A stretch of DNA of 64,000 nt, from NCBI RefSeq assembly GCF_039544205.1, contig NZ_BAABLF010000008.1, positions 124,001 to 188,000 of the forward strand, read 5' to 3'. Shown piece by piece: positions 51,472 through 59,847 of the stretch. This DNA comes from Ferrimonas gelatinilytica. GTDB taxonomy: Bacteria > Pseudomonadota > Gammaproteobacteria > Enterobacterales > Shewanellaceae. Both the position numbers and the translations under genes were made by a program. Numbering within the stretch: position 1 is the first letter of the stretch; the number at the start of each line of letters is the position of its first letter. The notes under the pieces were generated by a model. It did no database searches and was not told where the DNA came from. It saw nothing but the letters and a program-made list of their open reading frames with translations.

Positions 51472-52220
51472 AAAGGGGGCTTTTAGCCCCCTTTCCTTTT
51501 CGTAAAGAGCGGGTCCATTTACCTCCGGTCGCTGCTCTTCCTCGCTCTCGCTCCGTAAGATCAAGGTAGCGATCAGAATCGGCTTTACCGCTGCGCTATC
51601 GCTGCTGAGCGACAAAGTCCGGCTTCGTATCCCTGCCCTCGCGTTCAAGCCCTCTGCCTTCACCCATGCCTCCGCAGGCCCTCTCCTCTGCCTTACCGTG
51701 GCTTCACTCGGGTCAGCCTGAAAATCGAGTGAGGCATTCGCCTTAGAGCCGTGAATGGCTAATGACAACAGATCCACTATTTAAGCTTTTCTGTTTTTCC
51801 CGAAAAACTGCGAAGAATTCCAAAAATGGCCGTGTCCCAATTGGTGTTGAAACTCATGCTCGCTATGACAGCCAACGGAACTTGATGGCCTGCCAGATCT
51901 TTGCCGACTTGGAGTCGCCCGAACGAAGGCGCTTAGGGCAAGGTCTGAGGCCAGGAAGGCCGAAGTGGTGCGCGGAGACAGGATGTCGACTCCCGCCCGT
52001 GCCGCAGGCTCAAGCGACGAGAGTGAGGATCAGCGACGATTGGAGGCAATGGGGAGTTGAGAGGGGGAGAATCCCCTCTTGTTGCTGTCGCCAACGCGAC
52101 AAATACAGCCGATGAACTGCAGAATGTTACGCCCGCGCTGGCGTCCAAAGGAGATGAGAGAACAATCCTCATGAGCAAACGCATTCGGAACCGTATGAAT
52201 GGCCGTTAAAACTGCGAAGA
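51472..52220. repeat. Non-core intergenic element with direct repeats and low coding quality
   Basis: About 750 bases between dinB and nqrM that do not look like the surrounding core DNA. It opens with the inverted repeat AAAGGGGGC / GCCCCCTTT (51472-51494). A minus frame at 51457-51777 encodes a Ser/Arg/Glu-rich product (SEATVRQRRGPAEAWVKAEG) of a type I recall, without certainty, from many marine gammaproteobacterial genomes as orphan hypothetical proteins. The 13-mer AAAACTGCGAAGA occurs at 51804-51816 and 52208-52220, and AATGGCCGT at 51825 and 52198, bracketing the right part. I see no transposase. It may be a multi-copy mobile element or a decayed RNA element. Confidence 0.5.
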
Positions 52221-52223
52221 GGT

Positions 52224-52252
52224 AAAAAAAGACCCCGCTATGGGGCGGGGTC
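52224..52252 (-). terminator. Rho-independent terminator of the nqr operon
   Basis: Stem GACCCCGC / GCGGGGTC followed by T7 on the minus strand, just after nqrM. Confidence 0.93.
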
Positions 52253-52274
52253 GTTCACCGTTGCGGCGTCCGGC

Positions 52275-52520
52275 TCAGAGAATGCGGTTTTTCTGCAGCC
52301 GGGCGGCACGCTCCGCCTCCGCTTCCTGCTTGGCGCTCTCTTTGGCCATCCGCGCCTTGCGCTTGTCGCAGGGTTCCGGGCAGTCGCACTCCTTGTCGAT
52401 GCCGATGCTGCCCAAACCACCACAAGAGCCGCTGATGCTCTTGCGTTTGATCAGGTAACCCACCGACATCATGGCCACCAGAGCCAGCATCAGAATAAAG
52501 GTGGCGATAAAGGTGCTCAT
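52275..52520 (-). CDS. nqrM: Na+-NQR maturation protein NqrM
   Basis: Small membrane protein needed to deliver iron to the NqrD/NqrE cysteine site during assembly of the pump. The 81-aa protein has one membrane segment (FIATFILMLALVAMMSVGYLI) and the cysteine cluster SCGGLGSIGIDKECDCPEPC (four Cys), then a charged tail. It overlaps apbE by 4 bases. It is last in the nqr operon, the usual arrangement in Vibrio and relatives. Confidence 0.93.
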   Translation of the reverse strand: MSTFIATFILMLALVAMMSVGYLIKRKSISGSCGGLGSIGIDKECDCPEPCDKRKARMAKESAKQEAEAERAARLQKNRIL

Positions 52521-53551
52521 TGCGACAACTCCTGCAGATATGGGGTAAAGGCACTGGAGTATCGTACCGCAAATTCGCCCTCAAGACCCTTCTCAATCAG
52601 CATCACCGGCAAAGATTCCTGCTCCGCCAGAGCCAGGGAGGCCTCGCTGCCCATGACACTGAAAGCGGTGGCCAGGCCATCGGCGGTCATGGAGCTGGGG
52701 GCCAGCACGGTGACCGACGCCAGCCGGTTGGTAATGGGGGCCCCGGTACGGGGATCGATCAGGTGAGAGAAGCGCTCTCCCTCCTCCTCGAAGAAGTTAC
52801 GGTAGTCCCCTGAGGTGGCGACGGCCATATTACCGGGCTCGATGATCTGGGCCACGGAACGCCCCTCATCGTCCGGCTGCTCAATGGCGATACGCCACCG
52901 CCTGCCGTCCGGCTTGCGCCCGCGAAGTCGCAGTTCACCCCCAATCTCCACCAGATAGCTGTCAATCCCCCGCGCCTCAAGCAGGTCCGCCACCGCATCC
53001 ACCCCATACCCCTTGGCGACCGCCGAAAGGTTGAGGGTCAGGGTAGGCAGGCTCTTGTGCACGAGGTTGCCGTCCAGGTGCAGGTGATGCATGCCGGTAT
53101 GGGCCCGGGCCTCGGCGATAGACTCCGCCGTAGGGGCATGGGTGATCCGCCCCTCGGGGCCGAAGCCCCAGAGATCCACCAGTGGCGAGACAGTAATATC
53201 CAGTGCCCCGTCGGTCAGCCGGTAGAGCCGTTGTGACTCCCGGAGCACGGCGATGAAATCATCGTCGAGCTGCATCGGCGTATCGAACCTGTGGCCATTG
53301 AACTGGCTGATCAGCGAGTCCGGCCGCCAGTTCGACATGGAGGCGTTGATCTGCTCCAGCCGCGTGTCTACCGCGGCCTGCAGCAGCTGGGGCTGCTCGG
53401 GTTGCGCTGCCGACACCCAGGAGATGTGGTAGCTGGTGCCCATGGTCCGGCCCGAAATGGACTGAACCTTGGGTTGCGGCGCACAGCCGCTAAGAACAAC
53501 AAGGGCCAGCCCCAGGGGGGCCAGCCACTTAATCAGAGTACGAAACAACAT
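52517..53551 (-). CDS. apbE: FAD:protein FMN transferase ApbE (lipoprotein)
   Basis: Flavinylates threonines of NqrB and NqrC using FAD, in the periplasm. The 344-aa precursor has a lipoprotein signal peptide with lipobox LSGC (Cys23). The mature part shows GRTMGTSYHISW, ASMSNWRPDSLISQFN, LNLSAVAKGYGVDAVADLLE and MTADGLATAFSVMG, all family motifs. It lies between nqrF and nqrM, and its two target motifs are found in this same operon (Thr229 of NqrB, Thr225 of NqrC). Confidence 0.95.
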   Translation of the reverse strand: MLFRTLIKWLAPLGLALVVLSGCAPQPKVQSISGRTMGTSYHISWVSAAQPEQPQLLQAAVDTRLEQINASMSNWRPDSLISQFNGHRFDTPMQLDDDFIAVLRESQRLYRLTDGALDITVSPLVDLWGFGPEGRITHAPTAESIAEARAHTGMHHLHLDGNLVHKSLPTLTLNLSAVAKGYGVDAVADLLEARGIDSYLVEIGGELRLRGRKPDGRRWRIAIEQPDDEGRSVAQIIEPGNMAVATSGDYRNFFEEEGERFSHLIDPRTGAPITNRLASVTVLAPSSMTADGLATAFSVMGSEASLALAEQESLPVMLIEKGLEGEFAVRYSSAFTPYLQELSQ

Positions 53552-53575
53552 CTTTACTCGTGAGTTTTAAAGGGA

Positions 53576-54799
53576 TTAACCGCCGAAATCATCCAGCAGA
53601 ATGTTGTCATCTTCAACACCCAGATCCTTGAGCATGTTGATCACCGCGGAGTTCATCATCGGCGGCCCACACATGTAGTACTCACAATCTTCCGGTGCCT
53701 CGTGGTCCTTCAAATAGTTCTCGTACAGGACATTGTGGATGAAGCCGGTGTAGCCATCCCAGTTGTCCTCGGGCTGCGGATCGGAGAGGGCCACATGCCA
53801 GACGAAGTTATCGTTGGTTTCCGCCAGGCCGTCGAAGTCCTCTTCGTAGAACATCTCGCGCTTGGAGCGGGCGCCGTACCAGAAGCTGATCTTGCGCTTG
53901 GAGTGCAGACGCTTGAGCTGGTCGAAGATGTGGCTTCGCATCGGCGCCATCCCGGCACCCCCACCGATGAAGACCATCTCAGCGTCGGTCTCCTTGGCGA
54001 AGAACTCACCGAAGGGTCCGGAGATGGTGACCTTATCACCGGCCTTGAGGCTCCAGATGTAGGAGGACATCTTACCGGCCGGCAGGGAGAGGTTATTCGG
54101 CGGCGGGGTGGCGATCCGCACGTTGAGCATGATGATGCCATGCTCCTCCGGGTAGTTGGCCATGGAGTAGGCGCGGATGGTCTCTTCGTCCACCTTGGAT
54201 TCGATGTCGAAGAAGCCGAAACGCTCCCAGTCAGGCTTGTACTCGTCCGGAATGTCGAAATCCTTGTACTTGACGTGGTGCGGTGGCGCTTCGATCTGAA
54301 TGTAACCACCGGCACGGAAGGGAACAGACTCGCCATCGGGGATCGCCAGCTTCAGCTCCTTGATGAACGTGGCCTTGTTGTCATTGGAGACAACGGTGCA
54401 CTCCCACTTCTTGATCCCGAACACCTCTTCCGGCAGTTCGATCTCCATGTCGTTCTTGACCGCCACCTGGCAGGCAAGACGGCAGCCCTCTTTGGCCTCG
54501 CGCTTGTTGATGTGGCTCTGCTCGGTGGGCAGGATCTCGCCACCGCCAGACTTGACGTTGACGCGACACTGGCCGCAGGAACCGCCGCCACCACAGGCTG
54601 AGGAGATGAAGATCCCCTCGCCGGCGAGGGCCCCCAGCAGCTTGTCGCCGGGGGTGGTGGTGATCGCCTTATCGGGATCGCCGTTGATGCTGATCGTGAT
54701 GTCACCGCTGGCAACCAGTTTGGATTTGGCGAACAAAATCACCAGCACCAAAACGGTCACGATGGCGGTAAACATGGCTACGCCGAGTATAATTTCCAT
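53576..54799 (-). CDS. nqrF: Na+-NQR subunit F (NADH-oxidising flavoprotein)
   Basis: Electron entry of the pump: NADH to FAD to a [2Fe-2S] cluster. The 407-aa protein has an N-terminal membrane anchor (IILGVAMFTAIVTVLVLVILFA). A ferredoxin domain follows with cluster cysteines 69, 75, 78 and 110 (ACGGGGSCGQC, CRLAC). Then come an FAD domain (RAYSMANYPEE) and an NADH domain (VFIGGGAGMAPMRSH, YMCGPPMMN). It follows nqrE after 34 bases. Confidence 0.97.
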   Translation of the reverse strand: MEIILGVAMFTAIVTVLVLVILFAKSKLVASGDITISINGDPDKAITTTPGDKLLGALAGEGIFISSACGGGGSCGQCRVNVKSGGGEILPTEQSHINKREAKEGCRLACQVAVKNDMEIELPEEVFGIKKWECTVVSNDNKATFIKELKLAIPDGESVPFRAGGYIQIEAPPHHVKYKDFDIPDEYKPDWERFGFFDIESKVDEETIRAYSMANYPEEHGIIMLNVRIATPPPNNLSLPAGKMSSYIWSLKAGDKVTISGPFGEFFAKETDAEMVFIGGGAGMAPMRSHIFDQLKRLHSKRKISFWYGARSKREMFYEEDFDGLAETNDNFVWHVALSDPQPEDNWDGYTGFIHNVLYENYLKDHEAPEDCEYYMCGPPMMNSAVINMLKDLGVEDDNILLDDFGG

Positions 54800-54833
54800 C
54801 GACTTATCCTTTAACTTGTTTCATTACCGCCGC

Positions 54834-55442
<609 letters not shown>

Positions 55443-55448
55443 GTTCTC

Positions 55449-56078
55449 TTACTCCTTCGGCTCAACTTGATCCGGCTTCCAGGTGCGCAGGCCCCAGATG
55501 ATGAAGCCGATCAGGAAGAAAGCACTGGGTGCCAGCAGCATCAGACCGTTGGGCTGGTACCAACCCCCTTCGGAGACCTTGGGCAGGATCTCCATGCCAA
55601 ACAGGGTGCCGGAGCCCAGCAGTTCACGGAAGAAGCCAACGGTGAGCAGGATAAAACCGTAACCCAGGCCGTTACCGACGCCATCGAGGAAGCTCGGCAG
55701 CGGGGCACTCTTCATGGCGTAGGCTTCCGCCCGGCCCATCACGATGCAGTTGGTGATGATCAGGCCGACGAACACCGTCAGCTGTTTGGCGATGTCATAG
55801 GCGTAAGCCTTGAGCACCTGGTCCACCACGATCACCAGCGAGGCGATCACGGTCATCTGCACGATGATCCGAACGCTGCTGGGGATGTGGTTGCGCATCA
55901 TGGAGATGAACAGGTTGGAGAAGGCCGTCACGAACGTCAGCGCCAGCGTCATCACCACGGCGGTCTGCATGGTGGTGGTGACCGCAAGGGCGGAGCACAC
56001 ACCCAGCACCTGCAGGGCGATGGGGTTGTTGGCAAAGATCGGACCGATAAGGACCTGCTTGAGCGATTTCTCAGCCAT
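55449..56078 (-). CDS. nqrD: Na+-NQR subunit D
   Basis: Membrane partner of NqrE. From the ATG at 56078 it is 209 aa: SLKQVLIGPIFANNPIALQVLGVCSALAV and VGLIITNCIVMGRAEAYAMK, each with a conserved cysteine that ligates the shared iron, then DGVGNGLGYGFILLTVGF. The start overlaps the end of nqrC by 8 bases. The upstream in-frame extension to 56132 is not family-like. Confidence 0.97.
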   Translation of the reverse strand: MAEKSLKQVLIGPIFANNPIALQVLGVCSALAVTTTMQTAVVMTLALTFVTAFSNLFISMMRNHIPSSVRIIVQMTVIASLVIVVDQVLKAYAYDIAKQLTVFVGLIITNCIVMGRAEAYAMKSAPLPSFLDGVGNGLGYGFILLTVGFFRELLGSGTLFGMEILPKVSEGGWYQPNGLMLLAPSAFFLIGFIIWGLRTWKPDQVEPKE

Positions 56079-56850
56079 TGTTGAGCTCTCCTTCGCGAAC
56101 TTTTTCGATAAAGGCGGCGTAGCCTTGATCACTGAGCCAGTAGTTCAGGCTGTTGCTGACACCGTTGGAGGTGAGGGTGGCACCGGAGAGGGCATCCACA
56201 CCGTGGATGTCGCCGGGCTTGGCGCCGCCTTTCACCACTTCGATGGCCAGTTCACCGTTTTCATCAAACAGCTTCTTGCCCACCCACTGGGCTTTCCAGC
56301 GCGGGTTCTCAACCTCGGCGCCGAGGCCGGGGGTTTCCCCCTGGTCGTAGTAGACCAGTGCCTTGACGGTGTTCATGTCCGGCTCCACGGCCAGGAAGGC
56401 GTACATGGTGGACCAGAGGCCGTAACCGTGAACCGGCAGGATCACCGTCTCCAGGTCGCCGGCTTCATCATTCACCAGGTAAACCACGCCGTAGTTGGCA
56501 CGACGGCCGATGGAGGCGATGTCGTCCTCCGGCTTGATGGAGGTGTCGGCATTGCGCGAAACCATGGCACGGTCGTAGCTCGCAGCGTCGATCTGCGGCA
56601 AGAACTCGCCGGTATCGTAGTTCACTACGCGGGCGTCGATGTAACGGTCGTAGGTCTCGGCGATGTCACCGCTGGTCTTGTCCAGCAGTCCGGCGGCTTC
56701 CAGCACGTAGCGCTGGGTGTCCCGCTCTTTATTGAGTTTCTGGCGGTCTTTCAGAGAGACCGCGGCGCCGGATACCACCAGGGAGCAGACCAGACAGAGG
56801 CCTACCACGACGCCTAAAGTTTTGCCGAAGCTGTCATTGGATTTAGACAT
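56071..56850 (-). CDS. nqrC: Na+-NQR subunit C (covalent FMN)
   Basis: Periplasm-facing flavoprotein subunit of the pump. From the ATG at 56850 it is 259 aa with one N-terminal membrane segment (TLGVVVGLCLVCSLVVSGAAVSL is the region 11-33). LSGATLTSNGV near the C-terminus has Thr225 as the FMN attachment site, the same number as in Vibrio cholerae. TPGLGAEVENPRWKAQW is the other conserved region. It overlaps both nqrB and nqrD by 8 bases, implying tight coupling. Confidence 0.97.
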   Translation of the reverse strand: MSKSNDSFGKTLGVVVGLCLVCSLVVSGAAVSLKDRQKLNKERDTQRYVLEAAGLLDKTSGDIAETYDRYIDARVVNYDTGEFLPQIDAASYDRAMVSRNADTSIKPEDDIASIGRRANYGVVYLVNDEAGDLETVILPVHGYGLWSTMYAFLAVEPDMNTVKALVYYDQGETPGLGAEVENPRWKAQWVGKKLFDENGELAIEVVKGGAKPGDIHGVDALSGATLTSNGVSNSLNYWLSDQGYAAFIEKVREGELNNG

Positions 56851-58069
56851 TGCGTGCAATCCTCCGCTTGATGTTGGCCTGAGCGGTCAGATGGTCGAAG
56901 ATCGGCGCCCACAGGTTGGCGAACAGGATCGCCAGCATCATCCCTTCGGGGAAGGCCGGGTTGACCACACGGATCAGCACCACCATCACCCCGATCAGGG
57001 CACCGTAGGCCCACTTACCTTGGTTGGTAAAGGAGGCGGAAACCGGGTCGGTTGCCATGAAGAACATGCCGATGGCGAAGCCGCCCATCACCACGTGCCA
57101 GGTCCAGGGCACGTTGAACATGGCGTTGCTTTCGGAACCAATCAGGTTGAACAGCGAGGACATGGCGATGGTTCCCAGCATCACACCGGCCACGATGCGC
57201 CAGGAGGCGATGCGGGCGTAGATGATCAGCAGGCCACCGATGGCCAGTGCCAGGGTGCTGGTCTCACCGACGGAGCCGGCAATGAAGCCGAAGAAGGCAT
57301 CTTGCCAGGCCGGATCCGAGAACGCCTGCCACCAGCTGTAATCGCTGAAGGCGATGGTGCCGGCTGCCGCCTGGCTGAGCATGGTCGCGCCGGAGAAGCC
57401 ATCTGCAGCAACCCAGACCAGGTCACCAGAGATCTCCGCCGGGTAGGCGAAGAACAGGAAGGCACGGCCCGCCAGTGCAGGGTTCAGGAAGTTACGCCCG
57501 GTACCACCGAACAGCTCCTTGGCCACCACGACACCGAAGCTGATCCCCAGGGCCACCTGCCACAGGGGGATGGTCGCCGGCAGGATCAGGGCAAACAGGA
57601 TGGAGGTCACGAAGAAGCCTTCGTTCACTTCATGCTTGCGGACGCTGGCAAACAGCACCTCCCAGAAGCCCCCGACGGCAAAGGTCACCGCGTAGATGGG
57701 CAGGAAGAAACAGGCGCCATACAGCATCAGCCCCAGCACGCCGGTGTCGGCAGATAGACTGCCACCGAGGAGCTCAAACAGGCCCACCTGCCACACGTCC
57801 GGTGTGGCAAAGCCCTGCGCCAGCGCCGCCTGGGCCTGCCAGCCGACGTTGTACATGCCGAAGAACATGGCCGGGAACAGGCACAGCCAAACGGTGATCA
57901 TCACCCGCTTCAGGTCGATGTTGTCCCGAACATGGGTAGCACCACGGGTGGTCTTACCCGGGGTGTACAGGATGGTGGCAGCGGCTTCATAGAGCGCATA
58001 CCACTTTTCGTACTTACCGCCCTTCTCAAACTGGGGCTCAATACGCTCAATAAAATGCTTCAGACTCAT
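56843..58069 (-). CDS. nqrB: Na+-NQR subunit B (covalent FMN, riboflavin; ubiquinone site)
   Basis: Main membrane subunit, with ten or so membrane segments. The 408-aa protein has the FMN attachment motif DGFSGATMLSQ (Thr229). Also present are HVRDNIDLKRVMITVW, LFGGTGRNFLNPALAGRAFLFFAYP (conserved glycines near the quinone site), and NPAFPEGMMLAILFANLWAPIFD. It overlaps nqrA by one base (the G-less TGATG-type junction at 58069). Confidence 0.97.
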   Translation of the reverse strand: MSLKHFIERIEPQFEKGGKYEKWYALYEAAATILYTPGKTTRGATHVRDNIDLKRVMITVWLCLFPAMFFGMYNVGWQAQAALAQGFATPDVWQVGLFELLGGSLSADTGVLGLMLYGACFFLPIYAVTFAVGGFWEVLFASVRKHEVNEGFFVTSILFALILPATIPLWQVALGISFGVVVAKELFGGTGRNFLNPALAGRAFLFFAYPAEISGDLVWVAADGFSGATMLSQAAAGTIAFSDYSWWQAFSDPAWQDAFFGFIAGSVGETSTLALAIGGLLIIYARIASWRIVAGVMLGTIAMSSLFNLIGSESNAMFNVPWTWHVVMGGFAIGMFFMATDPVSASFTNQGKWAYGALIGVMVVLIRVVNPAFPEGMMLAILFANLWAPIFDHLTAQANIKRRIARNV

Positions 58070-59412
58070 TAACCTTCCCTCTCGATGATCTCAAGGCAAG
58101 CGCGCAGCTCGGCTCCGTAGTCATACTTGCCGGGGCAGACGAAGGTACACAGGGCCAGATCCTCTTCATCCAGTTCCAGCGCCCCCATCTTCTGGGCGTT
58201 GTCGGTATCCCGGGCGATCAGATCCCGCAGCAGCAGGGTCGGCAGGATATCCAGCGGCATCACCCGCTCATAGTTGCCGATCGGCACCATGGCACGGTCA
58301 GAACCGCCAGTGCTGGTGGTCATGCCAAACAGCTTGCCGGGGGTGAAGTGGGACAGGAAAGCGCGGGTCACGGAGAACTTGTTGGCACCGGGCATTACCC
58401 AACCAAACAGCTCCTTCTCATCGCCCTCTTCCAGCACACTCACCTGCAGGTGGTAGCGTCCCAGGAAGGCATGGACACCATTGGCGGTGCGGCCGTGCAG
58501 CACGGAACCGGAGATGACACGGACGTGTTGCTGGCTCAGTTCACCCTGGGTCAGCTGACTCAGATCCGCGCCCAGCAGGGTGCGTACCAGTCGCGGCTTG
58601 GAGACCACGGGACCGGCCAGTGACACCACGCGACGGCTATCCAGTTGACCTGTGGTAAACAGGGCACCGATGGCGATCACATCCTGGTAGTTGATGTGCC
58701 ACACCTGGCGGGTCGCGCTGGCGGGCAGCAGCTGATGGATGTGGGTACCGGGCAATCCGGCCGGGTGAGGGCCCTTGAAGCCTTCGGCGCTGACGCCGGG
58801 CAGGTTATGACCCGCCAGCGGCGCACCGCCGTCCTGGCAGAGGAACACCTTGCCTTCGGTCAGGGCGGTCAGCACGGTCAGGCCGTGCTGGAACTCTGCC
58901 TCACGCTCAGCAATCACCACCCGGGGATCCGCCGCCAGCGGGTTGGTATCGATGGCGGTGACAAAGATCCCGGCAGGGCGGGCGCCCAGGGCGGGGATCT
59001 TGGAGAACGGGCGGGTCCGCAGCGCAGTCCACAAGCCACTGCGTACCAGGTTCTCTTCAACCTGGTCCGCACTCAACTCGGACAGCTGGCCGGCCTCGTA
59101 GGCGGTAAAGGTTTGTTGTTCGTCCCCCTCAATGTCGATCACGACCGACTGAAGGACACGCTTGGCGCCACGGTTTACGGCGCTCACTGTGCCACTGGCG
59201 GGCGCGGTAAAGAGGACGCCGGGGTTCTTTTTATCTTCAAAGATCGTCTGACCTTTTGATACCCGGTCGCCTACCTTGACGTGCATTGTGGGTCGCATGC
59301 CAATGTATTCTTCACCTAAAATCGCCACGCGAGAGACAGCGACGCCATCCTGGATGACTTGTTCAGGTCCACCCGCAATGGGCAGATCCAATCCTTGCTT
59401 TATTGTAATCAT
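58069..59412 (-). CDS. nqrA: Na+-NQR subunit A
   Basis: Peripheral cytosolic subunit of the Na+-pumping NADH:ubiquinone reductase. From the ATG at 59412 it is 447 aa, opening MITIKQGLDLPIAGGPEQ. It continues VGDRVSKGQTIFEDKKNPGV, FTAPASGTVSAVNRGAKRVL, FSKIPALGARPAGIFVTAID and CTFVCPGKYDYG, as in the Vibrio protein. The open frame upstream to 59592 lacks similarity. It is the first gene of nqrABCDEF-apbE-nqrM. The ribosome site is weak; the promoter must lie in the 390-base region upstream. Confidence 0.96.
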   Translation of the reverse strand: MITIKQGLDLPIAGGPEQVIQDGVAVSRVAILGEEYIGMRPTMHVKVGDRVSKGQTIFEDKKNPGVLFTAPASGTVSAVNRGAKRVLQSVVIDIEGDEQQTFTAYEAGQLSELSADQVEENLVRSGLWTALRTRPFSKIPALGARPAGIFVTAIDTNPLAADPRVVIAEREAEFQHGLTVLTALTEGKVFLCQDGGAPLAGHNLPGVSAEGFKGPHPAGLPGTHIHQLLPASATRQVWHINYQDVIAIGALFTTGQLDSRRVVSLAGPVVSKPRLVRTLLGADLSQLTQGELSQQHVRVISGSVLHGRTANGVHAFLGRYHLQVSVLEEGDEKELFGWVMPGANKFSVTRAFLSHFTPGKLFGMTTSTGGSDRAMVPIGNYERVMPLDILPTLLLRDLIARDTDNAQKMGALELDEEDLALCTFVCPGKYDYGAELRACLEIIEREG

Positions 59413-59804
59413 ACTCACATGCACTGCTTTGCTGGGGAAGTCCACCCTGGAGAGCGAGATCACACGGGACACCTCTCCAGTTGATACCTTTCTCAATTCC
59501 GCCACCTTTGCGCAAAAACGCAAAAAAAATGGAGTTTTGCGACCTGCATCACGGCGGCTCGGGCGCATCATACCGCAAAGGCCAAAAGGCATCTATGAAA
59601 AATGGCATTACCTTTCAAACCAGGGGGGTAAAGCGGTAAAAACCCTTCTCTTTAGGCGTATTAGCACCCAGATTTACATAAGTTTTTCTAATCACTAGCG
59701 ATTTATTTTGAATTGGGACCAATGACTTGAGTGTCGAGATCGCCGCCTGGTGGGGGCAGAAGCACCAAACCTGGTGAAGCCGGTCAGACCGCCGAAACGG
59801 GATC
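59413..59804. other. Regulatory region upstream of nqrA
   Basis: About 390 bases without a supportable gene. On the minus strand TATGAT near 59567-59572 could be a -10 box for nqrA, but its -35 partner is poor. An A/T-rich stretch at 59675-59720 may be an UP or regulator region. No known operator is recognised. Confidence 0.4.
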
Positions 59805-59831
59805 AAAAAAAGCGGCCAGTGGCCGCTTTTT
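59805..59831 (-). terminator. Bidirectional terminator after the TonB receptor gene
   Basis: Stem AAAAGCGGCC / GGCCGCTTTT with loop AGT and T-runs on both strands, 17 bases past the receptor stop. Confidence 0.92.
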
Positions 59832-59847
59832 CCTATTCATCAGTACC

